A stretch of DNA of 64,000 nt from CAAGNP01 sp964611185. GTDB taxonomy: Bacteria; Bacteroidota; Bacteroidia; Bacteroidales; UBA932. Positions 43,154 to 52,211 of this stretch are shown here, one piece after another; position 1 is the first letter of the stretch, and every line of letters starts with the position of its first letter. Where the stretch lies: contig CAZSXE010000002.1 of assembly GCA_964611185.1 (NCBI GenBank), positions 1 to 64,000 of the forward strand, in the 5' to 3' direction. Position numbers and translations under genes: made by a program. The notes under the pieces were generated by a model. The model worked only from the letters and a program-made list of their open reading frames with translations, did no database searches and had not been told where the DNA came from.

Positions 43154-43843
43154 TTAATCAAAGTTATAATGAATCCCGAAACTGAATGAAAGAAGATGGG
43201 CATAAGAATAAACCCACCATGTACTTGAAAACTTTTCGGGATAGTACAGCATAGAAAGAGAATATTGGTATGAGGCTTCAATATGAAATTCAAAAGGATG
43301 GAATTTTAAGGCGAAGCCCCCTCCGCCGAGAATACCGTAGTCCAATCTTTTATCAAAACAGTCAAATCCCCCCGGCTTTGTCGTAGAGAGCCTATATCCG
43401 GCGTATGCACCGAGATGAATCATCACTCTCATATATTTTCCAATATCGACTTTAAAGTTGGAAGTTAAAGGAATTTCTATGGTAGTAAGGACCTGATCCA
43501 TATCGTCAATATTGTATTCGGTGGTAAATCCCTGCTGACCGTATTTGACACCTGTTTGAAGTCCGAAATATGGCCATATTCCCCACATACTGTGATAATA
43601 TGTATATAAAATGGCAAAATTCAAAGGAGTATTTACCCCTTTTTCATTCATGTCGGGAGAAAAATGGACACCTGTCAAGGCGTAGCTGTATCTAAGACCG
43701 AGAAGATGTTCACTTACCTTTATTGATTTGGATTCGACATTAATCGTATCCAACTCTAATTTTACCACTTCTTGAGAGTAAGCAGTAGAAAAGGAAAATG
43801 TCAAAAGGGTTAACGACAGCAGTATTACAATATTCTTTTTCAT
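43154..43843 (-). CDS. Predicted outer-membrane beta-barrel protein
   Basis: 229 aa. A Sec signal peptide (ends near STAYSQ, residue ~24) is followed by alternating hydrophobic strands rich in Tyr, Gly and aromatic residues, ending in an aromatic strand (GIHYNFD). The look is of the PorT-like small outer-membrane barrel group common in Bacteroidetes; no function can be named. Its start overlaps the preceding lipoprotein gene by four bases (ATGA), so the two are probably made together and may interact. Confidence 0.7.
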   Translation of the reverse strand: MKKNIVILLSLTLLTFSFSTAYSQEVVKLELDTINVESKSIKVSEHLLGLRYSYALTGVHFSPDMNEKGVNTPLNFAILYTYYHSMWGIWPYFGLQTGVKYGQQGFTTEYNIDDMDQVLTTIEIPLTSNFKVDIGKYMRVMIHLGAYAGYRLSTTKPGGFDCFDKRLDYGILGGGGFALKFHPFEFHIEASYQYSLSMLYYPEKFSSTWWVYSYAHLLSFSFGIHYNFD

Positions 43844-45654
43844 TTAAACATCTCTGATATATTAATAGTCTGTTCAAGCTCCATTCTTTCAGGAATTTCT
43901 ATAATGTAGGCATTATCAGTAGATTCAGAGCCGAATTTATATAATTTTACTTTTTCCGGCTGCTTATTTTCTATAACTGAACCGGTGTCAAACAGGCCGT
44001 TTCTATTTCTGTCTTCGGTAATCCTTATAGAATATTTATCGGGTTTCAGATATGGAAACAAGAGTTTTTTAGAAGAATTAATCCTGAACTGCCTATATGT
44101 CTTATCCCTTTTTTCAGAGATTAGTTCCACTATATAATCACCGTTGACCTCTGTCAGATCAAGAGTAATGGAGCTGAGTTTGTCATCATTTGGAATCGAA
44201 ATTTTCTTTTCGAGACTGTCGCAGGGGAGTCCGTTTATATCAATAAATTGTCTATGTGGAAGTTTAATGATATATTCATAACCTACTAAAAGAGGATTTT
44301 TGGGCCTCACAATAAAGCGTCTGATGTTAGTAGAGTCCTGCACTACCGAAAAATCTTCATCTTTAATCTGTTGTTTGGTAGTCACATACTTGAATTTTAG
44401 TGAATCCCAAGGGGCGAAAGCGAGAGGATAGTCAAATTCAAAAATAAAACCGTCCTGCTCAACATTTTCGGGAGGAGCAATCAATTTGTATTTGGCTACA
44501 GTATCTACAACTTCTACATTATCACCGAATTTATCTTTTTTATATTTCTTTTTTGGAGCAGCCATTTTTACCTCTTCCAAAGTCGAAACGAGCAGATTTG
44601 TGGAATCATCTGTTTTCATATACTTTACACTTAGAAGCAGAGTGTCCGGAAGAGGCTTGGGGTCATTTATCCATATTGCAAGACTATCTTGTGTAACATT
44701 AAACTCGGTGATGATTTTCGAGGAATCCACTCCGGAGATAGCGAGAGAGTCTATCTTGACATAAGGGGCGGCAAAAGAGAGAAACATCATCCTCTTGGCT
44801 TCTCTCCCTTTGTTTTTTAAATATTGTTTTTTCGACACCTCATTGAAAAGATAGAGTCTTATGTATGAAGGACGGGCAAGGCAATTAACCGTATCTTTTA
44901 CATCATAAAAGGACAAGGCAGGAATATCAGGACGCATCACACTGTCAACGACAAAAAGTGTATCAAGAAATGCCACCGATTCCTGGGAAGGGTCGTATTT
45001 GTTATTGTCGTTCTTATCATCGATAGCATATACTCTGTATTTTCCCGATTTGATGTTTCTTATTGAAAAAAATCCCCAAATATCTGTTTTGGCAGAGGCT
45101 ACAGGTAGTAAATTGAAAACAGCAGAGTCCGATGGGTCGGTGTGAAATAAAATGGTTATTTTGTCTTTAGCAAGCATGGAGACGGCATCTACCACTGTCC
45201 CTGATGTATAAAACGAATCGACACTCTCACCTGTGGAGAAACTATAAACATACTTTGGAAACAAGTTGCCCTCATTATTATCTGCAATGGCCTGACCCAA
45301 ATCAAGCGTGTATGTAGTATTGGGTGCAAGTGTATCTACAAAAGAAATTACTACACTTTTCCCTTTGATTTTGAATTTGGGCTTGGATGGGGAGGGTGGG
45401 GAGAGATAAATATTTTTAATAGCATCTTTCAATACCACATATTCATTAAATTCAAAAGATACACCACTGTGTTTAGGTAATACAGGGTGATTAATATGGT
45501 TCATAGCGGGTGTAGAAGAGACAAGTTTCGGTGCGAGTGTATCTTTTAATCCCCCAGAAGGAGGAGTTGAAGTATTGGCACATGATGGAGCAAACAGACT
45601 GAATATCAGGACTGTAATAATTGAATAAAAAATAATATATTTTCTTGTCATCAT
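43840..45654 (-). CDS. Lipoprotein with N-terminal bacterial Ig-like (Big_5) domain
   Basis: 604 aa. A lipoprotein signal ends at APSC (Cys25), followed by the TPPSGGLKDTLAPKLVSSTP linker and a Big_5/SbsA Ig-like domain (FEFNEYVVLKDAI, NTTYTLDLGQAIADNNEGN). The middle has a repeated beta-sandwich pattern with EF-hand-like DDKNDNNKYD and RNRNGLFDTG stretches that may bind calcium. This family is widespread in Bacteroidetes, often without assigned role; the Asp-rich turns suggest a cell-surface or periplasmic structural role. It starts directly at the spoT stop. Confidence 0.78.
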   Translation of the reverse strand: MMTRKYIIFYSIITVLIFSLFAPSCANTSTPPSGGLKDTLAPKLVSSTPAMNHINHPVLPKHSGVSFEFNEYVVLKDAIKNIYLSPPSPSKPKFKIKGKSVVISFVDTLAPNTTYTLDLGQAIADNNEGNLFPKYVYSFSTGESVDSFYTSGTVVDAVSMLAKDKITILFHTDPSDSAVFNLLPVASAKTDIWGFFSIRNIKSGKYRVYAIDDKNDNNKYDPSQESVAFLDTLFVVDSVMRPDIPALSFYDVKDTVNCLARPSYIRLYLFNEVSKKQYLKNKGREAKRMMFLSFAAPYVKIDSLAISGVDSSKIITEFNVTQDSLAIWINDPKPLPDTLLLSVKYMKTDDSTNLLVSTLEEVKMAAPKKKYKKDKFGDNVEVVDTVAKYKLIAPPENVEQDGFIFEFDYPLAFAPWDSLKFKYVTTKQQIKDEDFSVVQDSTNIRRFIVRPKNPLLVGYEYIIKLPHRQFIDINGLPCDSLEKKISIPNDDKLSSITLDLTEVNGDYIVELISEKRDKTYRQFRINSSKKLLFPYLKPDKYSIRITEDRNRNGLFDTGSVIENKQPEKVKLYKFGSESTDNAYIIEIPERMELEQTINISEMFK

Positions 45655-47955
45655 TTAATTTTCTTTAATATCTACTCTTGTAACACTTTCAATACCCTTA
45701 ATGACTTTCAGATGCTTAATCAGGAGATCAAGATCCTCGATGCTGTGGACATAACAATCAATAAAACCTTCAAAAATACCGTCGTGAGTTTCAATGAGTA
45801 CCTTTCTGATATTAATATTTAGAACAAGGGTAATATACTTCGTTACTTCATTAAGAATACCGATTCTATCGACACCTAATATGCGTATTCGTGCCAAAGA
45901 AGATAGAACTGTATGTTTACTCCATTTTGCATTTACTATTCTATCTCCGTATTTGGAAGCCAAGTCTATGGCATGAGGGCATGTTTTTTTATGTATAATC
46001 ACGCTACCGTCATCTTCCATAAATCCTACTACATTATCCCCCGGAATGGGATAGCAGCAATCGGCAGTAATATATGATAGCGTATGTTCAAGGGGATTTT
46101 CACTCAATATATAGTCCCTGTTTTTATTTATTTTCAATTTTGAAGAAGAACCCTCAGTAGATAATTCATTATCACTCTTTTCCTCATCTTCTTCATCTTC
46201 CCCGTCCTCTTTTTTATTTTTGAAAAGCTGCAATGTCCAGTATATTACATTTTTACTTTGCTTGTTTTTTTTCAAAATATTTTCAAGATCGTCGAGATTA
46301 ATAAGACCAACCGCTATTTTATTATAAAGTTCATCCTTGTTGTTCATCTTAAAAGCCTCAAGAAGTTTTTTTATCACTCTGTTTTGAAGCTTTACACCGT
46401 ATTTGGCAAGCTCTTTTTCCAAAATTTCCCTCCCCTTGACAAGTGTCGCCTGAATTTCATCTCTGATGGCATCATAGACAATCGAACGGGCCTTACCTGT
46501 TTTAAGAAAATCGAGCCATTCTCTTTTGGGCTTTTGCGACTCAGCAGTAATAATCTCTACTTGATCGCCATTCCTTAATACAGTGGAAAGAGGGGCAAGT
46601 TTCAGGTTAATCTTGGCAGCAATTGCTTTGTTCCCTATTTCAGAGTGAATGCTGTAAGCCAGATCAAGAGCGGTAGAACCTTTTGGAAGAGATTTGGATT
46701 CCCCTTTAGGGGTAAATACATAAATTTCAGAATCGAGCAGACTATCATGAAATCTGTCGAGAAATTCCAAAGCATTTACATCGGGATTATTTAGAACATC
46801 TCTAACCATATCGAGCCAATGATCCATCTCGTTATCATTAGAAGTAGTTCCCGATGCATCTTGTTTTTTATACATCCAGTGAGCAGCCACCCCTTTTTCG
46901 GCAATAGCATTCATCCTTTCACTTCTAATCTGAATCTCAACCCAATTTCCGATAGGGCTCATCACAGTGCAGTGCAACGCTTCATACCCGTTACTTTTGG
47001 GTTTGGTAACCCAATCTCTGATCCTATCTGTCTTAGAAGTGTATATTCCGGAAACAAGTGCATAAATGTGCCAGCACTGTGTTCTTTCTTCCTCCGAGCG
47101 CTTAGGCTCAAAAATAATTCTGACTGCATAAAGGTCGAATATCTGTTCAAAAGGGATCCCCTTAGTCTCCATCTTATGCCATATTGAATAGGGGGTCTTC
47201 GTTCTTTTAACAATTCGATAAATATAACCGCTGTTTTTCAGTGCATTAGATATTGGTTCTATGAACTTATCCATGGCATCAGAGCGCTCGAGGATAAGTT
47301 CGTCAAGTTTATTCTGAATCTCCTTGTATGCTTCCGGCTCTCTGTTTTTAAGCCAAATATTCTCCATTTCGGATTTCATACTGTAAAGACCGAGCCTGTG
47401 AGCGAGCGGAATGAAAATATACATAGTCTCGCTTAGAATCTTATCTTTTTTATAATCAGGCATGAAATCAATAGTTCTCACATTATGCAGCCTGTCGGCC
47501 AATTTAATGAGAATCACCCTCACATCTTCGTTGAGAGTAAGAAGAATTCTTTTAAAATTTTCAGCTTGGAGAGTACCGTTATCTGAATCGAATGCAGCTT
47601 TAATCTTCGTCAGACCATCAACCAAAGAAGCAATCTTATCCCCAAAGAGGCGTCTTATATCCTCAACAGTATAATCTGTGTCTTCGACAATATCATGCAA
47701 GAGAGCAGTAACAATAGATTTATACCCAAGCCCTATCTCCTGAACCACAATTTTGGCAACAGCAATCGGGTGAATTATATATGGAACCCCAGAACGACGC
47801 CTGACCCCTTTATGAGCTTCGTTAGCAAATTCAAATGCTTTTATCACACCCTCATATTCCTCCTGAGAAGCGCATCTTTTCAAGCTGACGAGCCTTAATT
47901 CTTCGAACTCCTTATTAATTAAATCATAATCTTCTTTAGTGAAGTCCATATTCAA
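45655..47955 (-). CDS. spoT: RelA/SpoT-type (p)ppGpp synthetase/hydrolase
   Basis: 766 aa bifunctional stringent-response enzyme. The hydrolase HD motif is intact (YIIHP and LLHDIVEDT), so it can degrade ppGpp; the synthetase domain has KSNGYEALHCTV and EIQIRS; a TGS domain (VFTPKGESKSLPKGSTALDLAYSIH) and a C-terminal ACT domain follow. Between the helical domain and the later CC/ACT region lies an acidic, low-complexity linker (EDGEDEEDEEKSDNE). A second ATG two codons in is an equally good start. It follows yihY after 15 bases. Confidence 0.95.
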   Translation of the reverse strand: MNMDFTKEDYDLINKEFEELRLVSLKRCASQEEYEGVIKAFEFANEAHKGVRRRSGVPYIIHPIAVAKIVVQEIGLGYKSIVTALLHDIVEDTDYTVEDIRRLFGDKIASLVDGLTKIKAAFDSDNGTLQAENFKRILLTLNEDVRVILIKLADRLHNVRTIDFMPDYKKDKILSETMYIFIPLAHRLGLYSMKSEMENIWLKNREPEAYKEIQNKLDELILERSDAMDKFIEPISNALKNSGYIYRIVKRTKTPYSIWHKMETKGIPFEQIFDLYAVRIIFEPKRSEEERTQCWHIYALVSGIYTSKTDRIRDWVTKPKSNGYEALHCTVMSPIGNWVEIQIRSERMNAIAEKGVAAHWMYKKQDASGTTSNDNEMDHWLDMVRDVLNNPDVNALEFLDRFHDSLLDSEIYVFTPKGESKSLPKGSTALDLAYSIHSEIGNKAIAAKINLKLAPLSTVLRNGDQVEIITAESQKPKREWLDFLKTGKARSIVYDAIRDEIQATLVKGREILEKELAKYGVKLQNRVIKKLLEAFKMNNKDELYNKIAVGLINLDDLENILKKNKQSKNVIYWTLQLFKNKKEDGEDEEDEEKSDNELSTEGSSSKLKINKNRDYILSENPLEHTLSYITADCCYPIPGDNVVGFMEDDGSVIIHKKTCPHAIDLASKYGDRIVNAKWSKHTVLSSLARIRILGVDRIGILNEVTKYITLVLNINIRKVLIETHDGIFEGFIDCYVHSIEDLDLLIKHLKVIKGIESVTRVDIKEN

Positions 47956-47970
47956 CAGTGTATTAAATAA

Positions 47971-48912
47971 TTAATTATCTATCTGATTATTGTTATAATT
48001 ATCTACATTTTGCAGAGCATAAGAGATATCCGACCCCAAAAGTATGATAAACCATCCGAAATTCACCCATACCATAAAAAGTGGAACTGCTGCAAAAACT
48101 CCATAAACAGAGTTCATCCTCGAAACAAATATCTGAGTTTCAAGATATAGAAACTGAATAAGGGCAAATGCCAACGCAGAGAGAACCGCTGCCTTAAAAG
48201 CGGGCATAAACTTCACTTTGGCATTAGGTATATAAATAAACATACAAGTAAACAGCAATATGGCAAAAAGAATAAATATACCAAACAAAACAATTTTTCT
48301 TGTGTAAAACAATGGAATACTCACTCCAATCGATGTAATACCGCTGGAGATAGAGGCGAACATTGAGAGGAATAAAATAATCACAAAAGGGGAGAGGAGG
48401 AGTATAGTGATATATGAAATAAATTTCTTCCATATCACACGTGATTTTTCCACTTTCCATATTTTGTTAAAACAGCGTTCCACACAAAGCATCAGCCATA
48501 TTACCAGCCATAAAAAGGCACCAAAAGAGATAAATCCGTATGGACCCTCTTGTGAGGTTCTGATAATATTATCTGCAAATCCGATAACCGTATCGATAAT
48601 CTCTTGATTTGTAAAATTTTGATAAAGAAGATTTTTCAGATATAAGCCCAGCCCAAAACCATTTGTAAGGCTAAATACTACCGCAACAAAAGGGATAAAA
48701 GCCATTGTTGTAAAGAAGCTCAGAGAAACGGCCTGCCATCCGAGACTCTGCTCAGAAAATCCCCTCATGGTAATAATGGTCACTTTTATCCGTCTCACCA
48801 CCCTTTTTTTTATTTTACTCAAATCGCTACCGTCAAGTGCCCAAATTTCACTTGAGAAGAAATTTTTTGTCTCCTTTATATAATCTTTTATGCGGTTATT
48901 AAAAGTCATCAA
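47971..48912 (-). CDS. YihY/BrkB-family inner membrane protein
   Basis: 313 aa with six predicted membrane helices and the family's signature segments (LGWQAVSLSFFTTMAFIPFVA, PYGFISFGAFLWLVIW, NSVYGVFAAVPLFMVWVNFGW). The family was once called ribonuclease BN by mistake; it is now regarded as a membrane protein of unknown transport role. It lies three bases after fprA and 15 before spoT. Confidence 0.9.
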   Translation of the reverse strand: MMTFNNRIKDYIKETKNFFSSEIWALDGSDLSKIKKRVVRRIKVTIITMRGFSEQSLGWQAVSLSFFTTMAFIPFVAVVFSLTNGFGLGLYLKNLLYQNFTNQEIIDTVIGFADNIIRTSQEGPYGFISFGAFLWLVIWLMLCVERCFNKIWKVEKSRVIWKKFISYITILLLSPFVIILFLSMFASISSGITSIGVSIPLFYTRKIVLFGIFILFAILLFTCMFIYIPNAKVKFMPAFKAAVLSALAFALIQFLYLETQIFVSRMNSVYGVFAAVPLFMVWVNFGWFIILLGSDISYALQNVDNYNNNQIDN

Positions 48913-48915
48913 ATA

Positions 48916-50097
48916 CTAAAGCTCTTTTATATATGATTTTACAAATTCTTTAAAGCCATCCATTTTTTCTTCATTGGCGGAGCCGGAAACTTGAACTACT
49001 TCACCTATAACAGGCATTTTTACCCTTTCGGCAAATTCTCGAAGAGCCTTAGCCCCCGCGCCATTCCATGAAGAAGCGCCAAATATACCTAATACTTTGT
49101 TTTTCGGATCAGATATTGCGATTTCTTGAGTCAAAAGTGACATCATGGGGTGCATAGTCGCATTATAAGCGCAGCTGCCAAGAATCAATCCGTTGTATTT
49201 CCATATTTCACTCAGGATATATGAAGGATGTGTCTTGGACACATCAAAAATCCTAATATGCTTTAATCCCTCCTCCGAGAGTAGTCGTGCGAGATAATCT
49301 GCCATCTTCTCGGTATTTCCATACATCGAAGCATAAGCGATTACCACCCCTTTTTCACTCTCGTTTCTACTCCATTTATCATAAAGAGAGAGCACCTTAG
49401 AGGGGTTTTCTCTCCATATAGGGCCGTGAGAGGGACAAATAAAATTAACCGAAACACCGGCAAGTTTAGAAAACGCTTTTTGAACCATTGAACTCCATTT
49501 CCCCACTATATTGGAATAATACCTTCGCATCTCGCTTTCATAGTAAAGATCAAAATCTATTTCATCATCAAACATACCACCGTCGAGAGTTCCGAAAGAG
49601 CCAAACGCATCGCACGAAAACAAAATTTTATCGGTAGTATCATAAGTCATCATAGTCTCGGGCCAATGCACCCATGGGGTCATTACAAAAGTAAGTTTAT
49701 GAAAACCGAGATCGAGAATAGAGCCGTCGGTAATCTCCAAAAATTTTTCAGAAGGGATAGAAAAATAAGATTCGAGTATTTTAAAAGTACGACAATTAGC
49801 CACTACCTTTGCTTGAGGGTATGCCCTTAGAACATCTCCTATCATGCTCGAATGATCGGGTTCCAGATGATTAACGATTAAAAATTCAAGATCGCGACCA
49901 CCTATTGCATTAGAAATCGACCCCAAATAATCGCTATTTGAGCCATACTCCAAAGTATCGATCAATGCCGGATGTTCATCGGCAATAATGTAAGAATTAT
50001 ATGCAACTCCGCAAGGAAGAGGCCAGTTGTTTTCAAAAAGGGCTTTTTTTCTGTCGTTAACCCCGACATAAAATACTTTATTACTTATCTGTATCAT
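48916..50097 (-). CDS. Flavodiiron protein (oxygen or nitric oxide reductase)
   Basis: 393 aa class A flavodiiron protein. The di-iron ligands are all present in the metallo-lactamase domain (H77xE79xD81H82, a His in WVHWPE, Asp in SCDAFG and His in PSHGPIW). The C-terminal flavodoxin domain carries the FMN loop ASMYGNTEKMA. It reduces O2 to water and/or NO to N2O in the cytoplasm of anaerobes; which one cannot be read. A separate rubredoxin is not seen nearby. The start lies within the end of ligA (17-base overlap). Confidence 0.95.
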   Translation of the reverse strand: MIQISNKVFYVGVNDRKKALFENNWPLPCGVAYNSYIIADEHPALIDTLEYGSNSDYLGSISNAIGGRDLEFLIVNHLEPDHSSMIGDVLRAYPQAKVVANCRTFKILESYFSIPSEKFLEITDGSILDLGFHKLTFVMTPWVHWPETMMTYDTTDKILFSCDAFGSFGTLDGGMFDDEIDFDLYYESEMRRYYSNIVGKWSSMVQKAFSKLAGVSVNFICPSHGPIWRENPSKVLSLYDKWSRNESEKGVVIAYASMYGNTEKMADYLARLLSEEGLKHIRIFDVSKTHPSYILSEIWKYNGLILGSCAYNATMHPMMSLLTQEIAISDPKNKVLGIFGASSWNGAGAKALREFAERVKMPVIGEVVQVSGSANEEKMDGFKEFVKSYIKEL

Positions 50098-52120
50098 TTT
50101 GTTTAGAAATTATTAAATTCAATTCATCTTCACCGATTATTTTCACTCCGAGTTTCTCTGCCTTTCTGATTTTTTCAGGCCCAGGTTTGTCACCCGCCAC
50201 TAAAAATGAAGTATTACCACTTACAGAACCGGTGTTTTTCCCACCGTGAGAGGTAATTAAAGATTTGATAGCCTCCCTTGAAACAGAAAAATTACCGGAG
50301 ACCACCACCACTTTCCCTTCCAAAGCATCGGAGAGTTTTGAAAAATCGGAGTCTTTCTCTTCAAAATTGAGACCATAAAACTTCAAATCTGCGATTATCT
50401 GTAAATGAACAGGATCTGAAAAATAGGAGATGAGGCTGTCAGCCAATTTCCCTCCGATTTCATCAATTACCACAAGCTCCTCCTTGGATGCCGCCATGAT
50501 GGCATCAATACTTTTAAAATGCGAAACAAGTAATTTAGCAGTAGTTTCACCAATATGCCTTATCCCGAGGGCGAATAACACATTGGAGAAAGGAGCACTT
50601 TTAGATCCTTCAACACTTGCAAGGAAACGGTCAGCTGATTTTTCCTTCCATCCGTCAAGGGTCAGAAGCATATCTTTATCGACACGATATAAGTCAGGAA
50701 GCTCTTTAATGTATTTTTTATCGTATAATAAATTAATTGTAGCTTCACCGGCAATAATATTCATCGCCTTCCTTGAAATAAAATGAATAAACTTGGCTTT
50801 AATCTGAGTGGGACATTTATCGGTGTTCATACAGTACCACTTCGATTCGTCCTCATCCTTGACCAGGAGGCTGCCGCAATCGGGGCAATATTTAGGAAAA
50901 ACAGGTTTAATGGCATCGGAAGTGCGCTTGGAGAGATCCACACGAGTTATTTTGGGAATAATCTCTCCACCTTTCTCCACATACACATAATCGTTAATAT
51001 GAATATCGAGAAGATCCATCTGGTCAGAATTATGCAATGTAGCCCTTTTAACCACAGTGCCTGAGAGCTGAACCGGAGAAAGATTCGCCACAGGGGTTAC
51101 AGCACCGGTTCTACCTACCTGGTAATCAATAGAAAGAAGTTTTGTAAGCGCCTCCTCAGGTTTGAATTTATAGGCTGTAGCCCATCTTGGCGACTTGGCA
51201 GTAAAACCGAGCTTGCGCTGAATATTCAGATCGTTAACTTTAATGACAATTCCGTCGGTAGCAAAAGGGAGAAATTTCCTCTTTTCATCCCAGCTCTTTA
51301 TATATTCAATCACCTCATCAATGCTATCACATAATTTTGAATACTCCGAAACTGGAAATCCCCAAGATTTTGCTTTCTGCAACGCATCGAAGTGCTCATT
51401 GAAAGGGAGATTCTCTCCGATAATGTGATAAAGAACACAGTCAAGACCTCTTTTTCTGACAACAGAGGGGTCAAGCAGCTTCAACGAACCGGCAGCAGCA
51501 TTCCGCGGATTGGCAAAAGGAGGGTCTTCATCCTCCTCGCGGCGAATATTCAGCATTTCAAACGCTTTATAAGGCATATAAATCTCACCTCTGATTTCAA
51601 AATCCTCTGGAGATTCATCAGAAATAATCTCAGGAATAGATTTAATCGTCAAAACATTAACAGTAACATCATCTCCTACACTACCATCACCGCGAGTCAA
51701 TGCCCGCTTCAGTTTATGATTCTTGTATGTAAGACAGATAGCAGTGCCGTCAAACTTCAATTCACAACAATATGTAACTTTTTCCCCGATATTACTGCAA
51801 ATTCTTTCGTCAAAAGAAAAAAGTTCTTCCAAATTGTAAGTATTACCAAGCGAAAGCATCGGATATCTATGCTTTTCCTGAACAAATTCTTTGGTTTTAC
51901 TTTCAGTTTGTAAGTCACTTCCGACATTCTGAGAAGGAGAGTCTGAAAGAGCAAGATCTGGAAATAATTTTTCGAGTGTAATAAGCTCATTCATAAGTAA
52001 ATCATAATCAAAATCACTTATGCTCGGATCGTTCAGAACATAGTATCTGTGATTATGATAATTAAGCTCATTTTTAAGCTCATTTATCCGTGTTTCGGCA
52101 TTTTGCTTAGTTATTTTCAT
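50081..52120 (-). CDS. ligA: NAD-dependent DNA ligase
   Basis: 679 aa from the ATG at 52120. The adenylation Lys is in the ELKFDG motif, followed by RGDGSVGDDVT; the OB fold, four-Cys zinc finger (YCPDCG, WYCMNTDKC), HhH domain and C-terminal BRCT (GKVVVVSGNFS) are all present. Full length for the family. A longer frame to 52282 would overlap the divergent pfp gene and its promoter and has no ligase-like sequence, so it is rejected. A good promoter lies 11 bases upstream, so it heads the run ligA to ispG. Confidence 0.97.
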   Translation of the reverse strand: MKITKQNAETRINELKNELNYHNHRYYVLNDPSISDFDYDLLMNELITLEKLFPDLALSDSPSQNVGSDLQTESKTKEFVQEKHRYPMLSLGNTYNLEELFSFDERICSNIGEKVTYCCELKFDGTAICLTYKNHKLKRALTRGDGSVGDDVTVNVLTIKSIPEIISDESPEDFEIRGEIYMPYKAFEMLNIRREEDEDPPFANPRNAAAGSLKLLDPSVVRKRGLDCVLYHIIGENLPFNEHFDALQKAKSWGFPVSEYSKLCDSIDEVIEYIKSWDEKRKFLPFATDGIVIKVNDLNIQRKLGFTAKSPRWATAYKFKPEEALTKLLSIDYQVGRTGAVTPVANLSPVQLSGTVVKRATLHNSDQMDLLDIHINDYVYVEKGGEIIPKITRVDLSKRTSDAIKPVFPKYCPDCGSLLVKDEDESKWYCMNTDKCPTQIKAKFIHFISRKAMNIIAGEATINLLYDKKYIKELPDLYRVDKDMLLTLDGWKEKSADRFLASVEGSKSAPFSNVLFALGIRHIGETTAKLLVSHFKSIDAIMAASKEELVVIDEIGGKLADSLISYFSDPVHLQIIADLKFYGLNFEEKDSDFSKLSDALEGKVVVVSGNFSVSREAIKSLITSHGGKNTGSVSGNTSFLVAGDKPGPEKIRKAEKLGVKIIGEDELNLIISKQNDTDK

Positions 52121-52130
52121 AATAATCTTA

Positions 52131-52161
52131 CAAATATAAGAAGATTTTACCCTTTTTTCAA
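52131..52161 (-). promoter_or_regulatory. Promoter of the ligA-to-ispG gene run
   Basis: On the minus strand, TTG (complement of 52159-52161) and TATATTTG (complement of 52131-52138) are 20 bases apart. The transcript would start near 52125, only a few bases before the ATG at 52120, so the mRNA may be nearly leaderless. Confidence 0.55.
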
Positions 52162-52172
52162 TATTTATTCTA

Positions 52173-52180
52173 TAAATTTG
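52173..52180 (+). promoter_or_regulatory. Candidate -7 element of pfp
   Basis: TAAATTTG matches TAnnTTTG and lies 32 bases before the ATG at 52212. The -33 position has only a T-run. It is divergent from, and close to, the ligA promoter. Confidence 0.45.
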
Positions 52181-52211
52181 CCGCCGTTTAAAATAACATT
52201 TATTAGAGAAT

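Noticed and set aside
43153..43293. N-terminal extension of ispG to an upstream ATG
   Set aside because: It would overlap the outer-membrane protein gene, and IspG likeness begins exactly at the ATG at 43152.
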